A program made the translations under genes and the position numbers. Source: Ignavibacteriaceae bacterium (GTDB taxonomy: Bacteria > Bacteroidota > Ignavibacteria > Ignavibacteriales > Ignavibacteriaceae). Taken from it: 19,866 nucleotides of DNA. Below are positions 1 to 8,654 of the stretch, one piece after another. Below the pieces are notes generated by a model. That model was not told the DNA's origin. It did not search any database and was given only the letters and a program-made list of their open reading frames with translations. Each line of letters opens with the position of its first letter. Position 1 is the stretch's first letter. The stretch lies in NCBI GenBank assembly GCA_013388525.1, contig JACAFA010000268.1, positions 1 through 19,866 on the forward strand, read 5' to 3'.

Positions 1-54
1 TATTATTTGTGCTAAACCATAAACCAAACTAATGCCAGAAAAAATATTGTTCAT
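1..54 (-). CDS. possible N-terminus of an unidentified protein, cut by the window edge
   Basis: An ATG at 54 (minus) opens 18 codons that run off the left edge without a stop. The visible residues, MNNIFSGISLVYGLAQII, are hydrophobic and could be the start of a membrane segment or amphipathic helix. A weak GGA lies about five bases upstream of the ATG. The position just past the ahcY terminator fits a new transcription unit on the same strand. Eighteen codons are too few to recognise a family, and chance is not excluded. Confidence 0.3.
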   Translation of the reverse strand, partial: MNNIFSGISLVYGLAQII

Positions 55-123
55 CAATTCCGTTAAAATGGAAGGAAAAGAAAGGAAAGCAGAAAATTTC
101 AATAAAATATTTTTAAGAATTGA

Positions 124-161
124 CTACGAAAAATTTTCGTAGGTACGCAAAATTTTCGTAC
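124..161. repeat. two abutting 19-bp palindromes (tandem)
   Basis: Unit A (124-142) reads CTACGAAAAATTTTCGTAG and unit B (143-161) reads GTACGCAAAATTTTCGTAC. Each is an inverted repeat, and the two units are exactly adjacent. The outer base pair is swapped (C-G in A, G-C in B), so pairing is kept while sequence changes. Unit B extends to an AGGTACG/CGTACCT stem at 141-163. They sit between the ahcY terminator and a possible downstream gene. They could be a REP-like dispersed element or a double operator; the sequence alone does not decide. Confidence 0.7.
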
Positions 162-202
162 CTGCGTTAAAAAATGAAAAGCTATTTGCTTACCTGTTTT
201 AG

Positions 203-228
203 AAAAAAAGGGGCTTATTTAAGCCCCT
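203..228 (-). terminator. rho-independent terminator of ahcY
   Basis: Read on the minus strand, an 8-bp stem AGGGGCTT/AAGCCCCT closes an AAAT loop (209-228) and is followed by a run of seven T (203-209). It begins 11 nt after the ahcY stop codon. This is the clearest intrinsic terminator in the window and marks the end of the metK-ahcY unit. Confidence 0.9.
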
Positions 229-239
229 CGGGTAAGTTT

Positions 240-1568
240 TTAATATCTGTAATAATCAGGTTTATAAGGCCCTTCAACCGGAACATTTATGTATTCAGCC
301 TGTTCAGGACTAAGCACATCAAGCTCAACCCCGATTTTCTTTAAATGCATTCTTGCAACTAATTCATCCAGATGTTTAGGCAGCGTATAAACTTTGTTTT
401 CATATTTATCGGAATGATTCCATAGTTCAATTTGTGCCAGAGTCTGATTTGTAAATGAGTTTGACATAACAAAAGAAGGATGGCCTGTTGCACAGCCAAG
501 ATTTACTAATCTACCCTCAGCAAGAACTATTATTTCTTTACCTTCAACTGAGTATTTATCAACCTGAGGTTTAATTGTGTCCTTTGTATGACCATAATTT
601 TCATTCAACCAGGCCATGTCGATTTCAATATCAAAATGACCGATGTTACAAACAATAGTCTTATCTTTCATCAATCTAAAGTGCTCAGCGGTAATCACAT
701 TTTTATTACCCGTTGCAGTGACAACTATGTCAGCTTCTTTAACTGCATCAACCATCTTTTTAACTTCGTATCCTTCCATTGCAGCCTGAAGAGCACAAAT
801 AGGATCAATTTCAGTTACAATAACTCTTACGTTTGCATTTCTTAAAGATTCTGCAGAACCTTTACCAACATCACCGAATCCGGCAACCACGGCCACTTTT
901 CCGGCAAGCATTAAATCAGTCGCTCTTCTAATAGCATCAACAAGTGATTCGCGGCAGCCATATTTATTATCAAATTTAGACTTTGTAACAGAGTCATTAA
1001 CATTTATGGCAGGGACAGGAAGTGTGCCTGCTTTGGTTCTTTCATAAAGCCTGTGAACACCAGTTGTGGTTTCTTCAGAAATACCCTTTATTCCTGAAGC
1101 CAGCTCGGGGTAATTATCAAGCACCATATTTGTCAGATCACCACCGTCATCAAGAATCATATTCAAAGGTTTGCTTTCGTCGCCGAAGAATAATGTTTGT
1201 TCGATGCACCAATCAAATTCCTGTGCATTCATTCCCTTCCAGGCAAAAACAGGAATTCCTGCAGCGGCAATTGCAGCAGCAGCATGATCCTGTGTTGAAA
1301 ATATATTACATGAAGACCAGCGTACTTCGGCTCCAAGTTCAATTAAAGTTTCAATCAGTACAGCAGTTTGAATTGTCATATGAAGGCAGCCAGCTATTCT
1401 TGCACCTTTAAGTGGTTTTTTATCCCTGTATTGTTCTCTCAGGGACATTAAGCCGGGCATTTCAGCTTCAGCAAGTCTGATTTCTTTTCTTCCCCACTCA
1501 GCAAGCGAAATATCTTTTACTTTGTATGGAAGTGAGAGATCAATTTTCTTTTCTAAAACAATGCTCAT
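240..1568 (-). CDS. ahcY: S-adenosylhomocysteine hydrolase (adenosylhomocysteinase)
   Basis: Cytosolic NAD-dependent enzyme that reversibly splits S-adenosylhomocysteine into adenosine and homocysteine, clearing the product inhibitor of methyltransferases. The 442 residues show the substrate-domain motif CLHMT (61-65), DDGGD (140-144), SEETTTG (164-170), the catalytic [11 protein letters not shown] block (191-201, Lys196 and Asp200), the NAD-binding GFGDVGKG (230-237), and the family's usual C-terminus ending KPDYYRY, whose Lys and Tyr reach the partner subunit's NAD in known structures. The ATG follows AAAGGTAAC on the minus strand. It lies 86 nt downstream of metK in the same direction, so the two genes probably share a transcript that ends at the hairpin beyond the stop. 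Length and motifs are complete; I see nothing unusual. Confidence 0.98.
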   Translation of the reverse strand: MSIVLEKKIDLSLPYKVKDISLAEWGRKEIRLAEAEMPGLMSLREQYRDKKPLKGARIAGCLHMTIQTAVLIETLIELGAEVRWSSCNIFSTQDHAAAAIAAAGIPVFAWKGMNAQEFDWCIEQTLFFGDESKPLNMILDDGGDLTNMVLDNYPELASGIKGISEETTTGVHRLYERTKAGTLPVPAINVNDSVTKSKFDNKYGCRESLVDAIRRATDLMLAGKVAVVAGFGDVGKGSAESLRNANVRVIVTEIDPICALQAAMEGYEVKKMVDAVKEADIVVTATGNKNVITAEHFRLMKDKTIVCNIGHFDIEIDMAWLNENYGHTKDTIKPQVDKYSVEGKEIIVLAEGRLVNLGCATGHPSFVMSNSFTNQTLAQIELWNHSDKYENKVYTLPKHLDELVARMHLKKIGVELDVLSPEQAEYINVPVEGPYKPDYYRY

Positions 1569-1654
1569 TATTGTTACCTTTTCTTTATTTAATAAATGAT
1601 TTCAAAATTTTATATAACGTTAACATCCGAAAATCCCGCTAAAGTTCATTTTAA

Positions 1655-2797
1655 TTATGCATATTTTTTAAATATATCAACAAGGTCTAATTTTTCCCAC
1701 GTAAATTCTTCTTCGGTTCTGCCAAAGTGACCATAGGCAGAAGTTTTTTGATATATCGGTCTTCTGAGGTTAAGCCTTTTAATAATGCCCAACGGAGTGA
1801 GATCAACTTCTTTCATAATAATTTTTGAAATTTCAGAATCAGGGATAACTCCGGTTTTGTTTGTTTCAACAAAAACTGATACCGGCTCTGCAACACCAAT
1901 TGCATAGGCTACCTGAACAAGGCATTCTCTTGCAAGCCCGGATGCAACAACATTCTTTGCAATATGCCTTGCGGCATAAGTAGCAGAACGATCGACCTTT
2001 GAAGGATCTTTACCTGAAAATGCGCCTCCTCCGTGAGGTGCCCATCCACCATAAGTATCGACAATAATTTTTCTCCCGGTTAAACCACTATCGCCGTGTG
2101 GTCCTCCTATTTCAAAACGACCGGTTGGATTAACGAAATATTTTGTATTGGCATCAAGAAGTTCGGAAGGTATTACAGATTTAACCACTTGCTCAATTAC
2201 ATCGTTCTTAATTTTCTGCTGGCTTGCATCAGCATCATGCTGGGTGGATACAACAATTGCATCAACCCTTAATGGTTTTTTATTATCGTCATATTCAATG
2301 GTTACCTGAGATTTTGCATCTGGTCTGAGATAAGGCATAAGGCCATCGTAGCTTTTTCTGATATCAGCAAGTTTCTTAACAAGCTTATGAGCAAACATAA
2401 TTGGCATCGGCATCAATTCAGCCGTCTGATCACAGGCATAACCGAACATTAAACCCTGATCGCCGGCTCCACCCTTATCAACTCCCATAGCAATATCAGG
2501 GGACTGAGAGTGAATTGCATTTAATACCGAACACGACTCAGCATCGAATTTATACTCTGCACTGGTATATCCGATTTTTTTAACAGTTGAACGAACAACA
2601 TCCTGAACTTCAATGTAGGCTTTGGTTGTAATTTCACCACCTACTAAAACCAGACCTGTAGTTACAAATGTTTCGCAAGCTACCCTTGCCTGGGGATCTT
2701 CCTTTAATATAGCATCAAGCACTCCATCAGAAATCGCATCGCATACTTTGTCGGGATGACCTTCAGATACCGATTCAGAAGTAAAAAAGAATGACAT
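1655..2797 (-). CDS. metK: S-adenosylmethionine synthetase (methionine adenosyltransferase)
   Basis: Makes S-adenosylmethionine from methionine and ATP in the cytosol; the product is used by methyltransferases and recycled through the neighbouring ahcY. The 380-residue protein carries the family hallmarks: GHPDKVCD (13-20) near the N-terminus, GAGDQG (110-115) and the [12 protein letters not shown] block (232-243). All three domains of the MetK fold appear present and the length is normal. The ATG is preceded by AAGGAAAA, a good Shine-Dalgarno site. The 222-nt leader separates it from a divergent FabK-like gene; I could not match it to any SAM riboswitch class by eye. First gene of the metK-ahcY unit. 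Confidence 0.98.
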   Translation of the reverse strand: MSFFFTSESVSEGHPDKVCDAISDGVLDAILKEDPQARVACETFVTTGLVLVGGEITTKAYIEVQDVVRSTVKKIGYTSAEYKFDAESCSVLNAIHSQSPDIAMGVDKGGAGDQGLMFGYACDQTAELMPMPIMFAHKLVKKLADIRKSYDGLMPYLRPDAKSQVTIEYDDNKKPLRVDAIVVSTQHDADASQQKIKNDVIEQVVKSVIPSELLDANTKYFVNPTGRFEIGGPHGDSGLTGRKIIVDTYGGWAPHGGGAFSGKDPSKVDRSATYAARHIAKNVVASGLARECLVQVAYAIGVAEPVSVFVETNKTGVIPDSEISKIIMKEVDLTPLGIIKRLNLRRPIYQKTSAYGHFGRTEEEFTWEKLDLVDIFKKYA

Positions 2798-2960
2798 TAT
2801 TGTTTTCCTTAATTCTTAGTTTAATGGCTCATTTCAATTTTTTGAGAGGTAAATTTAGATAATCTCCTCACGATATACAAAAATTTTATGATTCGATTTG
2901 CTATCTTTAAGTTATCAAAAATCTGTTAACAAATAGCCGTAAGCTTTATTAATCTTCAAA

Positions 2961-3007
2961 ATAAACCATGTTTATATTGTAAGTCAATTTGATAATAACA
3001 ATGACTT
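2961..3007. promoter_or_regulatory. inverted repeats in the metK / FabK-like divergent intergenic region
   Basis: ATAAAC-CAT-GTTTAT (2961-2975) is a perfect 6-bp inverted repeat with a 3-nt centre. Just downstream AAGTCA (2981-2986) and TGACTT (3002-3007) form a second inverted repeat with a 15-nt spacer. They end 12 nt before the ATG of the plus-strand gene. Such sites can be operators, but short inverted repeats are common in AT-rich DNA, so this is tentative. Confidence 0.3.
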
Positions 3008-3019
3008 GTAATTGCCTAT

Positions 3020-3955
3020 ATGGAAACAAAAATTACCAGGCTTTTCAGAATTAAATACCCAATTGTTCAAGCCGGGATGGTTTGGGTTTCAGGATGGAAG
3101 CTTGCTTCTGCAGTTTCAAATTGCGGTGGATTGGGATTAATCGGATCAGGGTCAATGAAACCTATTCTGCTTCAAGAACACATCAGCAAATGCAGAGCTG
3201 CCACTGATAAACCTTTTGGAGTAAATATTCCTCTTCTGAGAGAAGACGCAAGCGAACTTATCGATACAGTCATTTCAGAAGATGTTAAAATTGTTTTCAC
3301 ATCAGCTGGTCACCCGGGAAAGTTTATTGACAAATTAAAATCAAAAAATATCTTGACAGTTCACGTCGTTTCGAACGTTAAGCAGGGATTAAAATCTCAG
3401 GAAGCAGGATGCGACGCAATTGTGGGAGAAGGGGTTGAAGCCGGAGGACATAATGGAGCCGACCAATTAACGACATTTACTCTTATTCCTCAGCTTGCTG
3501 ATGCACTTCAAATACCTGTTATAGCCGCCGGTGGAATTGTACAGGGAAGCAGTATTCTTGCTGCATTATCTCTCGGTGCCGAAGGAGTTCAGATCGGGAC
3601 CAGGTTTGCAGCCACAGTTGAATCATCGGCTCATATTAATTATAAACAAAGAATTGTTGATGCATCAGATACGGATACTATTCTGGCTTTCAGAAAAATC
3701 GGTTTAGTAAGAATGATGAAAAATGATTTTGCCCTTCGTTCTCTAAAAGCTGAATCCGAGGGATGGAATGAAGAACAATTAAAAGAATTGCTTGGAAAGA
3801 AAAGAGAACAAGCAGGAATATTTAATGGTGACCTGGCAGAGGGTGAACTTGAAGCCGGGCAAGGTGTGGGACTAATAAAAGACATTCCTACTGTAGAGGA
3901 ATTATTTCAACGTATTCTGGCAGAATACAACGAGGCTAAAAAGCGTATTAAATAG
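3020..3955 (+). CDS. FabK / nitronate monooxygenase family FMN flavoprotein
   Basis: TIM-barrel FMN enzyme of the family that holds FabK (enoyl-ACP reductase of fatty acid synthesis) and nitronate monooxygenase (oxidation of alkyl nitronates). The 311 residues begin with the FabK-like pattern KITRLFRIKYPIVQAGM (4-20), followed by GGLGLIGSG (36-44), KPFGVNI (64-70), EAGGH (140-144), AAGGI (169-173) and QIGTRF (191-196), the usual FMN phosphate and active-site segments. His144 falls where FabK has its conserved histidine, and the stretch ESSAHINYK (201-209) resembles FabK. I lean towards FabK-like, but family members are often misassigned and the window has no other fatty acid gene. The ATG at 3020 has no clear Shine-Dalgarno site; Met1 aligns with the FabK start. 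It ends 22 nt before the convergent ispH stop. Confidence 0.85.
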   Translation: METKITRLFRIKYPIVQAGMVWVSGWKLASAVSNCGGLGLIGSGSMKPILLQEHISKCRAATDKPFGVNIPLLREDASELIDTVISEDVKIVFTSAGHPGKFIDKLKSKNILTVHVVSNVKQGLKSQEAGCDAIVGEGVEAGGHNGADQLTTFTLIPQLADALQIPVIAAGGIVQGSSILAALSLGAEGVQIGTRFAATVESSAHINYKQRIVDASDTDTILAFRKIGLVRMMKNDFALRSLKAESEGWNEEQLKELLGKKREQAGIFNGDLAEGELEAGQGVGLIKDIPTVEELFQRILAEYNEAKKRIK

Positions 3956-3977
3956 AATTCAGGATTAGAACATTTAG

Positions 3978-5204
3978 TCAATCAGAAAAATAATTTTCTA
4001 TCACCTCATCAACATTTTTTGCTTCAGGGTAAAATGAATGAATTTTCCTGAGCACTGCTTCAACCGTAGCATCCGGGCAGGAAGCCCCGCTTGTTAAAAT
4101 GATATCATCTACCTTTTTACGGGGAAGAAAATTTTCAGTCACAACTTCTTGATGCTTATTGATATCGAAATGTTTTATCAGTTTTTCAGAAAGTATTTTT
4201 TCTTCACTTGAGATGAAGTAAGTTTTTAGTTTTTCCTGGCAAAGCTCAACGATATGAGATGTATTCGAACTGTTATAACCCCCAACAACAATAGCGAGAT
4301 CGGCTTTTTCTTTAAGCAGGCCATAAGTTGCTTCCTGATTATCATTAGTTGCGTAGCAGAGTGTATCACGGGTATCAGCAAAGTGAAGTTTTATATTCGC
4401 TGCGCCGTATTTCCTGCTCATTGCTTCTTTTAACAGGTCGGCAATTTCCTGGGTCTCGGTTGCAAGCATGGTTGTTTGATTGACAACACCGATTCTTTGC
4501 AAATCTTTATTAAAGTCAAAGCCGGGAGAATATTTCCCTTCAAAAATCTTATAAAATTCATCCTGAGATTTTTCACCAAGAATAAAAGAAACAAGGATTT
4601 TTGTTTCTTCAATATCTCTGACAATTAAAGAAGCTGCAAATTTTCTTGAATGAGAAAACGTAGCCCGCGTTTCTTCGTGATAATGTTTCCCGTGAATAAT
4701 AACAGTATAATTCTGATTACCCAGTTGTTCACTCCGGTTCCAGACTTTTTCAACGAAAGGACAGGTTGTGTTGTAGCGATATGGATCTATACCGGTTTCA
4801 TTTAACTTACGTTCAATTTCAAGTGTTGTTCCAAACGCAGGAATAATTACTATATCATCATTCTTTAGTTCAGACCAGTCAATCAGATGATTACCGGAAG
4901 TATCCATTAAAAATTTTACTCCCAGATTCTCAAGGTCTTTATTAACACCGGGGTTATGTATCATCTCGCTGAGAAGGAAAATTCTTTTGCCGGGATTTTC
5001 TTCAATTGTTTTGTATGCTATTTCAATTGCGTTCTCAACACCGTAACAGAAGCCAAAGTGCCGTGCAAGAAAAAATCTCACAGAACCAAAATCTAAAAGT
5101 GTAGGTGTAAAATCCTTTTTCCTTGGATCAAGGTCTTTCCTTTCATTTTTTAATCTGGTTATGAACGAACTTTTATAAAAATGAGGTATTTCAAACTTTT
5201 TCAT
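3978..5204 (-). CDS. ispH: 4-hydroxy-3-methylbut-2-enyl diphosphate reductase, long plant/cyanobacterial type
   Basis: Last enzyme of the MEP pathway: a [4Fe-4S] protein that reduces HMBPP to IPP and DMAPP for isoprenoids such as quinones and undecaprenol. The 408 residues keep the three cluster cysteines, in GFCYGV (Cys53), TTCPF (Cys148) and TLCYA (Cys283), plus HNPGVN (83-88), NQTTM (242-246) and NSSNTSH (311-317). The form is the long one known from plants and cyanobacteria: an N-terminal extension of about 40 residues, GKHYHEET (172-179) where E. coli has a HPEVEG-type motif, and an inserted segment around 205-235. E. coli IspH is about 316 residues. It lies 47 nt downstream of a small membrane protein gene in the same direction. 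The start has no clear Shine-Dalgarno site. Confidence 0.96.
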   Translation of the reverse strand: MKKFEIPHFYKSSFITRLKNERKDLDPRKKDFTPTLLDFGSVRFFLARHFGFCYGVENAIEIAYKTIEENPGKRIFLLSEMIHNPGVNKDLENLGVKFLMDTSGNHLIDWSELKNDDIVIIPAFGTTLEIERKLNETGIDPYRYNTTCPFVEKVWNRSEQLGNQNYTVIIHGKHYHEETRATFSHSRKFAASLIVRDIEETKILVSFILGEKSQDEFYKIFEGKYSPGFDFNKDLQRIGVVNQTTMLATETQEIADLLKEAMSRKYGAANIKLHFADTRDTLCYATNDNQEATYGLLKEKADLAIVVGGYNSSNTSHIVELCQEKLKTYFISSEEKILSEKLIKHFDINKHQEVVTENFLPRKKVDDIILTSGASCPDATVEAVLRKIHSFYPEAKNVDEVIENYFSD

Positions 5205-5251
5205 AATTTTTCAATGCTTTATGTTGAAAACAATCCGAAAACAAAATGTGT

Positions 5252-5728
5252 TCACTTTTGCTGTTCAATTTTATTCAGCTCAGAACTTGAAACCGAATAA
5301 TCTTCAGCAAATCTTTCAAGAGTTGGTTTATTAAGAAAGAAAAAAGCAAAAATTGCTATGAAAAAACCTGCAAAAATGTAATTGCCGGTTACAATCAGTC
5401 CAACAATACTTATAAGCCCCGATCCTTCAATAAATGCAAGCCGGATGATATTGTTAGTCCTAAAGGAAATCATCTTCTTTTCTAAATCGTTGTATTTATC
5501 TTTTTCAACTAAAGATTTATAAACAAACCTTGATACAAAAATGTTAGAGAAGGCAATTACAGCTACGACAATGATAAAAATATTACTCATTGATGGATCA
5601 GGCTGGATTGAGCCGTATTGAACGAGCATTACAGCAATAAAAAAAAATATTATTTGCCCTGCTGATAAGGCCCGGAAAATAATCTGAAGAGACTTGAAGA
5701 TTGATTTAGGATCCATTTGTAAGCTCAT
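5252..5728 (-). CDS. small integral membrane protein of unknown function, about four helices
   Basis: I do not recognise this 158-residue protein. Hydrophobic stretches near residues 22-42 and 48-68, then two near 95-115 and 116-134, suggest four membrane helices. A charged loop of about 25 residues (70-93, rich in Lys and Asp) separates the two pairs, and the C-terminal tail of roughly 25 residues is polar. It has no signal peptide cleavage site and no catalytic motif I can name. It sits 47 nt upstream of ispH and is divergent from prfA, so it may be the first gene of a two-gene unit with ispH. Steady codon use and no overlapping real gene support it as coding. Confidence 0.75.
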   Translation of the reverse strand: MSLQMDPKSIFKSLQIIFRALSAGQIIFFFIAVMLVQYGSIQPDPSMSNIFIIVVAVIAFSNIFVSRFVYKSLVEKDKYNDLEKKMISFRTNNIIRLAFIEGSGLISIVGLIVTGNYIFAGFFIAIFAFFFLNKPTLERFAEDYSVSSSELNKIEQQK

Positions 5729-5808
5729 TATCTGTGGTTAAAAGTTTAATACATAGTAATTAAGAAGCATCTTTGATATATTTACTGCCCAAAAATAAAC
5801 AACACAGA

Positions 5809-6888
5809 ATGAACTTAACAGATAAACTTGAAAAAATAAAAATAAGATTTGAACAGATTAATCAACAGCTTTCCGATCCTCTGTTCCTGAATAACAGAGA
5901 AAAAATGATAAGTTTGAACAGGGAAAGAGTTGAACTGGAAGATATAGTAAAAACTTACGAGAGATATTTATCAATTCTCAAAAACATCGAAGGTAATACT
6001 GAGCTTATTAATTCAGGATTAGAAAAAGAACTTGCTGATCTTGCAGAAAATGAACTAAAAGAACTTGAAGAGCAAAAAATAAAATTGGAAGAGGAAATAA
6101 AATTTCTGCTTCTTCCAAAGGATCCTAATGATAATAAAAACGTAATCATGGAAATAAGAGCTGGAACAGGTGGTGAAGAAGCGGCGTTATTTGCCGGAGA
6201 TCTTTTCAGAATGTATACACGCTACGCAGAAAAAAGAGGATGGAAAACCGAACTTATCGATATTAATGATACCGGGCTGGGTGGAATAAAAGAAGTCATT
6301 TTTACTGTGAATGGCGATCACATCTTTGGTGAATTAAAATATGAGAGCGGTGTACACAGAGTTCAACGGGTTCCTGAAACCGAAGCAAGCGGCAGAATAC
6401 ACACATCTGCTGCTTCTGTTGCTGTACTCCCCGAAGCAGAAGACGTTGAAATTGAGATAAATCCAAACGATTTGAAGATAGATATTTTCAGATCGGGAGG
6501 AGCGGGAGGACAGAATGTAAATAAAGTTGAAACTGCAGTTAGAATAACCCATTTACCAACAGGAATGGTTGTTCAATGTCAGGATGAAAGGTCTCAACTC
6601 AAAAACCGGCAAAAAGCTATGAAAGTACTTAAAGCAAGGCTATATGACATAGAAGTTAAAAAACAGGCTGAAGAAATTTCCGCTCAGAGAAAATCAATGG
6701 TAAGAAGCGGAGACAGAAGTGATAAAATCAGAACCTACAATTTTCCGCAAAACAGGGTTACCGATCATAGAATTGGGCTTACGCTTTACAATCTTTCGAA
6801 TGTTATTGAAGGTGATTTGGACGAATTGATTGAACAACTTAAAATTGCTGACCGCACGGAGAAACTTCAGGCAGCCGGCGAAACATAA
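5809..6888 (+). CDS. prfA: peptide chain release factor 1
   Basis: Class I release factor that reads UAA and UAG on the ribosome and triggers peptide hydrolysis. With the ATG at 5809 it has 359 residues, almost the same as E. coli RF1. The reading frame stays open upstream to a TTG at 5773, but those extra 12 residues are unlike the family. The catalytic GGQ loop is at 233-235 within [10 protein letters not shown], and the tripeptide recognition motif P-x-T is present as Pro189-Glu190-Thr191 in [14 protein letters not shown], which separates RF1 from RF2 (S-P-F). The N-terminal third is a charged coiled-coil domain. It is divergent from the small membrane protein gene and converges with a second small gene, whose stop lies 3 nt past its own. 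Confidence 0.97.
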   Translation: MNLTDKLEKIKIRFEQINQQLSDPLFLNNREKMISLNRERVELEDIVKTYERYLSILKNIEGNTELINSGLEKELADLAENELKELEEQKIKLEEEIKFLLLPKDPNDNKNVIMEIRAGTGGEEAALFAGDLFRMYTRYAEKRGWKTELIDINDTGLGGIKEVIFTVNGDHIFGELKYESGVHRVQRVPETEASGRIHTSAASVAVLPEAEDVEIEINPNDLKIDIFRSGGAGGQNVNKVETAVRITHLPTGMVVQCQDERSQLKNRQKAMKVLKARLYDIEVKKQAEEISAQRKSMVRSGDRSDKIRTYNFPQNRVTDHRIGLTLYNLSNVIEGDLDELIEQLKIADRTEKLQAAGET

Positions 6889-6891
6889 TTA

Positions 6892-7149
6892 TTATTTTTT
6901 AATGTTGTCGAGAAACTTAACTATAAATACCATAGCAAATCCCATCAGACAAAGCTGAATATCGCCTGAATCGATCGTAAATTCTTTTGACATTTGAAAA
7001 GCCAGCGCAACCACTTTCGAAAAAAGCAGAACGATAAAAAACGTAACAAAGCCAATGGTTCCGCTTTTAATCGGATTTATTAAGTAATTATTTATATAAC
7101 CAAAAAGCAAATGAATATTATATTCCTTTCCTGTTGTTAAATTTTTCAA
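6892..7149 (-). CDS. small two-helix membrane protein, unknown, TTG start
   Basis: An 85-residue protein I do not recognise. Two hydrophobic stretches (about 30-52 and 66-80) suggest two membrane helices, with an N-terminal cytosolic segment and a short Lys-ending tail. The only usable start is TTG at 7149: no ATG or GTG lies between it and the upstream in-frame stop, and GAGAGGG stands about 8 nt before it. The sole alternative, an internal ATG, would remove the first helix. It converges with prfA with 3 nt between the stops. The Shine-Dalgarno site and membrane-protein composition favour a real gene, but its small size leaves doubt. Confidence 0.5.
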   Translation of the reverse strand: MKNLTTGKEYNIHLLFGYINNYLINPIKSGTIGFVTFFIVLLFSKVVALAFQMSKEFTIDSGDIQLCLMGFAMVFIVKFLDNIKK

Positions 7150-7234
7150 TTTCTTACCCTCTCGTTTTAATAAGCACTTAAATTTTCAGATTAAAGTAAC
7201 TTATTTAACAGGTGGAGTAAATAGCCCAAAGTAC

Positions 7235-7888
7235 TCATTTTTTGGATTTGGTTGGCCAGTCTGAGAAATTCTTAACGCAATATTGGATCAACTCGGCAGT
7301 ATTTTTTAACTTCAACTTGCTCATAATATGCCGCCGGTGATTCTTTACGGTATGAAAACTGACAAATAATTCGGAAGAAATATCTTTACTGCTCTTTCCC
7401 TCAGCAATCATTCTCATAATATCAATTTCTCTTTTCGTTAAATTACCGGGAATAGATAGTTTGGCATGCGGTGTGATTGTTTTAATAAGTGGGGCAATCT
7501 TCGGATCAAAATAAGTTTCCCCATTAAAAATTATATATATCGCTTTAATAAGTTCCTGAATCGGCGATACTTTAAGAATATAACCTTCTATATTTTCGGA
7601 AATGGTTTCTGTCAGGTAATAACTATAATCGTACATTGTTAAGAGCAGTATCTTTTTTTCCGGGAAATTTTTTTTGATCAACGTAGCTGCTTTTATTCCA
7701 TTCATTTCCGGCATACCGATATCCATAACTATAATATCAGCAGGAGTTGACTTACAGATTTCTAAAGCTTCCTTACCACTCGAAGCTTCAGCCATTACCT
7801 CAAGTCCTTCATCCACCGTCAGAGCTGCTTTTATTCCATCCCTAACGATTTGATGATCATCGACTAATATGATTTTGATCTTTCTCAA
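7235..7888 (-). CDS. NarL/FixJ-family response regulator (receiver + LuxR helix-turn-helix)
   Basis: Two-component transcription regulator of 217 residues. The receiver (about 4-120) has the acidic pair Asp10-Asp11, the phosphoacceptor Asp56 in MDIGMP, Thr84 and Lys106, so it looks phosphorylatable. A LuxR-type helix-turn-helix spans about 148-207, starting LTKREIDIMRMIAEGKSS with recognition-helix segment FVSFHTVKNHR. The start is TTG at 7888: the receiver's first strand begins four residues later, leaving no room for another start. It follows the histidine-kinase-like gene by 3 nt, so the two are probably translated together and act as a pair. Its targets cannot be read from the window. Confidence 0.93.
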   Translation of the reverse strand: MRKIKIILVDDHQIVRDGIKAALTVDEGLEVMAEASSGKEALEICKSTPADIIVMDIGMPEMNGIKAATLIKKNFPEKKILLLTMYDYSYYLTETISENIEGYILKVSPIQELIKAIYIIFNGETYFDPKIAPLIKTITPHAKLSIPGNLTKREIDIMRMIAEGKSSKDISSELFVSFHTVKNHRRHIMSKLKLKNTAELIQYCVKNFSDWPTKSKK

Positions 7889-7891
7889 AAT

Positions 7892-8539
7892 TTAATTTCC
7901 GTAAAGCTCAACTTCGATTTTTGTTTCTCTTGGCGAAATTACTGTTGAAATCATTGATGTGTTCAAAACATATAAAAGAATTTCGATGAATTTATTCCTT
8001 GAAATTGCTTTATTCAACCAGCTTAACGATTTCCCGCCTCTGATTAGAATTTTCAAAACTGATTTTTTCTTTTCTAAAACCAACTCTGTCTTCAAATAAC
8101 TTACAACTTCTGAAGTTGTAATTAAAACAGAGAATTCTTCGATTAATCTGTAAACCGGCAACAATTTCATCGTTGAAAATTTTATAGAGACAGGAAAATT
8201 AAACTCAATCTTTTTATTGGGAAATTTTTTCTCCAGTTTCACAAAATAATTCGTCAATACCTGATGGAAGGGATACTTATTTATTTCGGGGGGATAAATT
8301 TCACGGCTGAGTTTGCTGATTTCTTTTCCGGTTATTAAAAGTAAAGAAAGAACCTCATCAATTCTTTCAGGTGAAATTTCCTTTTCATATTTGAATAATT
8401 CCAGCTTAAGCTTTGATGCGGCAATTAACTGACCAATAGTGTCGTGTAACTCGCGGGCGGTAATAAGTTTTCGGTTTTCCAGCTCATTAAAAAAAGTAAG
8501 GCAAAAATTTTCTTGCTTTAAAGCCGATTTTCTTTTCAT
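7892..8539 (-). CDS. histidine-kinase-like protein, HisKA_3 helix with degenerate ATPase domain
   Basis: A 215-residue soluble protein with no membrane segment and no sensor domain. Residues 28-37 read ARELHDTIGQ, the H-box of NarL-partner kinases (HisKA_3): phosphoacceptor His32, and the following Asp33 and Gln37 of the HDxxxQ motif that this family uses for phosphatase activity. The surrounding helices (about 20-110) fit the dimerisation domain. The C-terminal part (about 120-213) lies where the ATP-binding domain should be and opens with a typical YRLIEEF, but I find no N-box Asn, no DxGxG and no GxGL. The final strand-like ETKIEVELYG resembles the domain's end. It may be a kinase-dead phosphatase or phosphotransfer protein for the LuxR-type regulator 3 nt downstream. 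The coding frame is intact, so this is divergence rather than a broken gene. Confidence 0.8.
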   Translation of the reverse strand: MKRKSALKQENFCLTFFNELENRKLITARELHDTIGQLIAASKLKLELFKYEKEISPERIDEVLSLLLITGKEISKLSREIYPPEINKYPFHQVLTNYFVKLEKKFPNKKIEFNFPVSIKFSTMKLLPVYRLIEEFSVLITTSEVVSYLKTELVLEKKKSVLKILIRGGKSLSWLNKAISRNKFIEILLYVLNTSMISTVISPRETKIEVELYGN

Positions 8540-8654
8540 GTTAAATTCTTGGAAACTTAATCCTGCTTAACAAATAATCTCATAAACAAAATTAAAGTTT
8601 TTATTTTCTAAAATCACTTAAGGAAAGAGAGAGGATTTAAAGAATTGGCAGGAT

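Noticed and set aside
32..142. 36-codon plus-strand frame ending inside the palindromes
   Set aside because: Its stop and last codons are formed by the first palindrome, it has no ribosome-binding site, and the sequence is Lys/Glu-rich low complexity. Chance is the simpler reading.
1022..1411. 129-codon plus-strand frame opposite ahcY
   Set aside because: It lies wholly antisense to a gene with complete, conserved motifs and its translation has no coherent domain; it is a shadow of the real gene.
2798..3019. SAM-sensing riboswitch in the metK leader
   Set aside because: The leader was read on the minus strand for the conserved cores of SAM-I and SAM-II classes and none fits; only a weak 4-bp GAGG/CCTC pairing is visible. 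A covariance-model scan would settle it.
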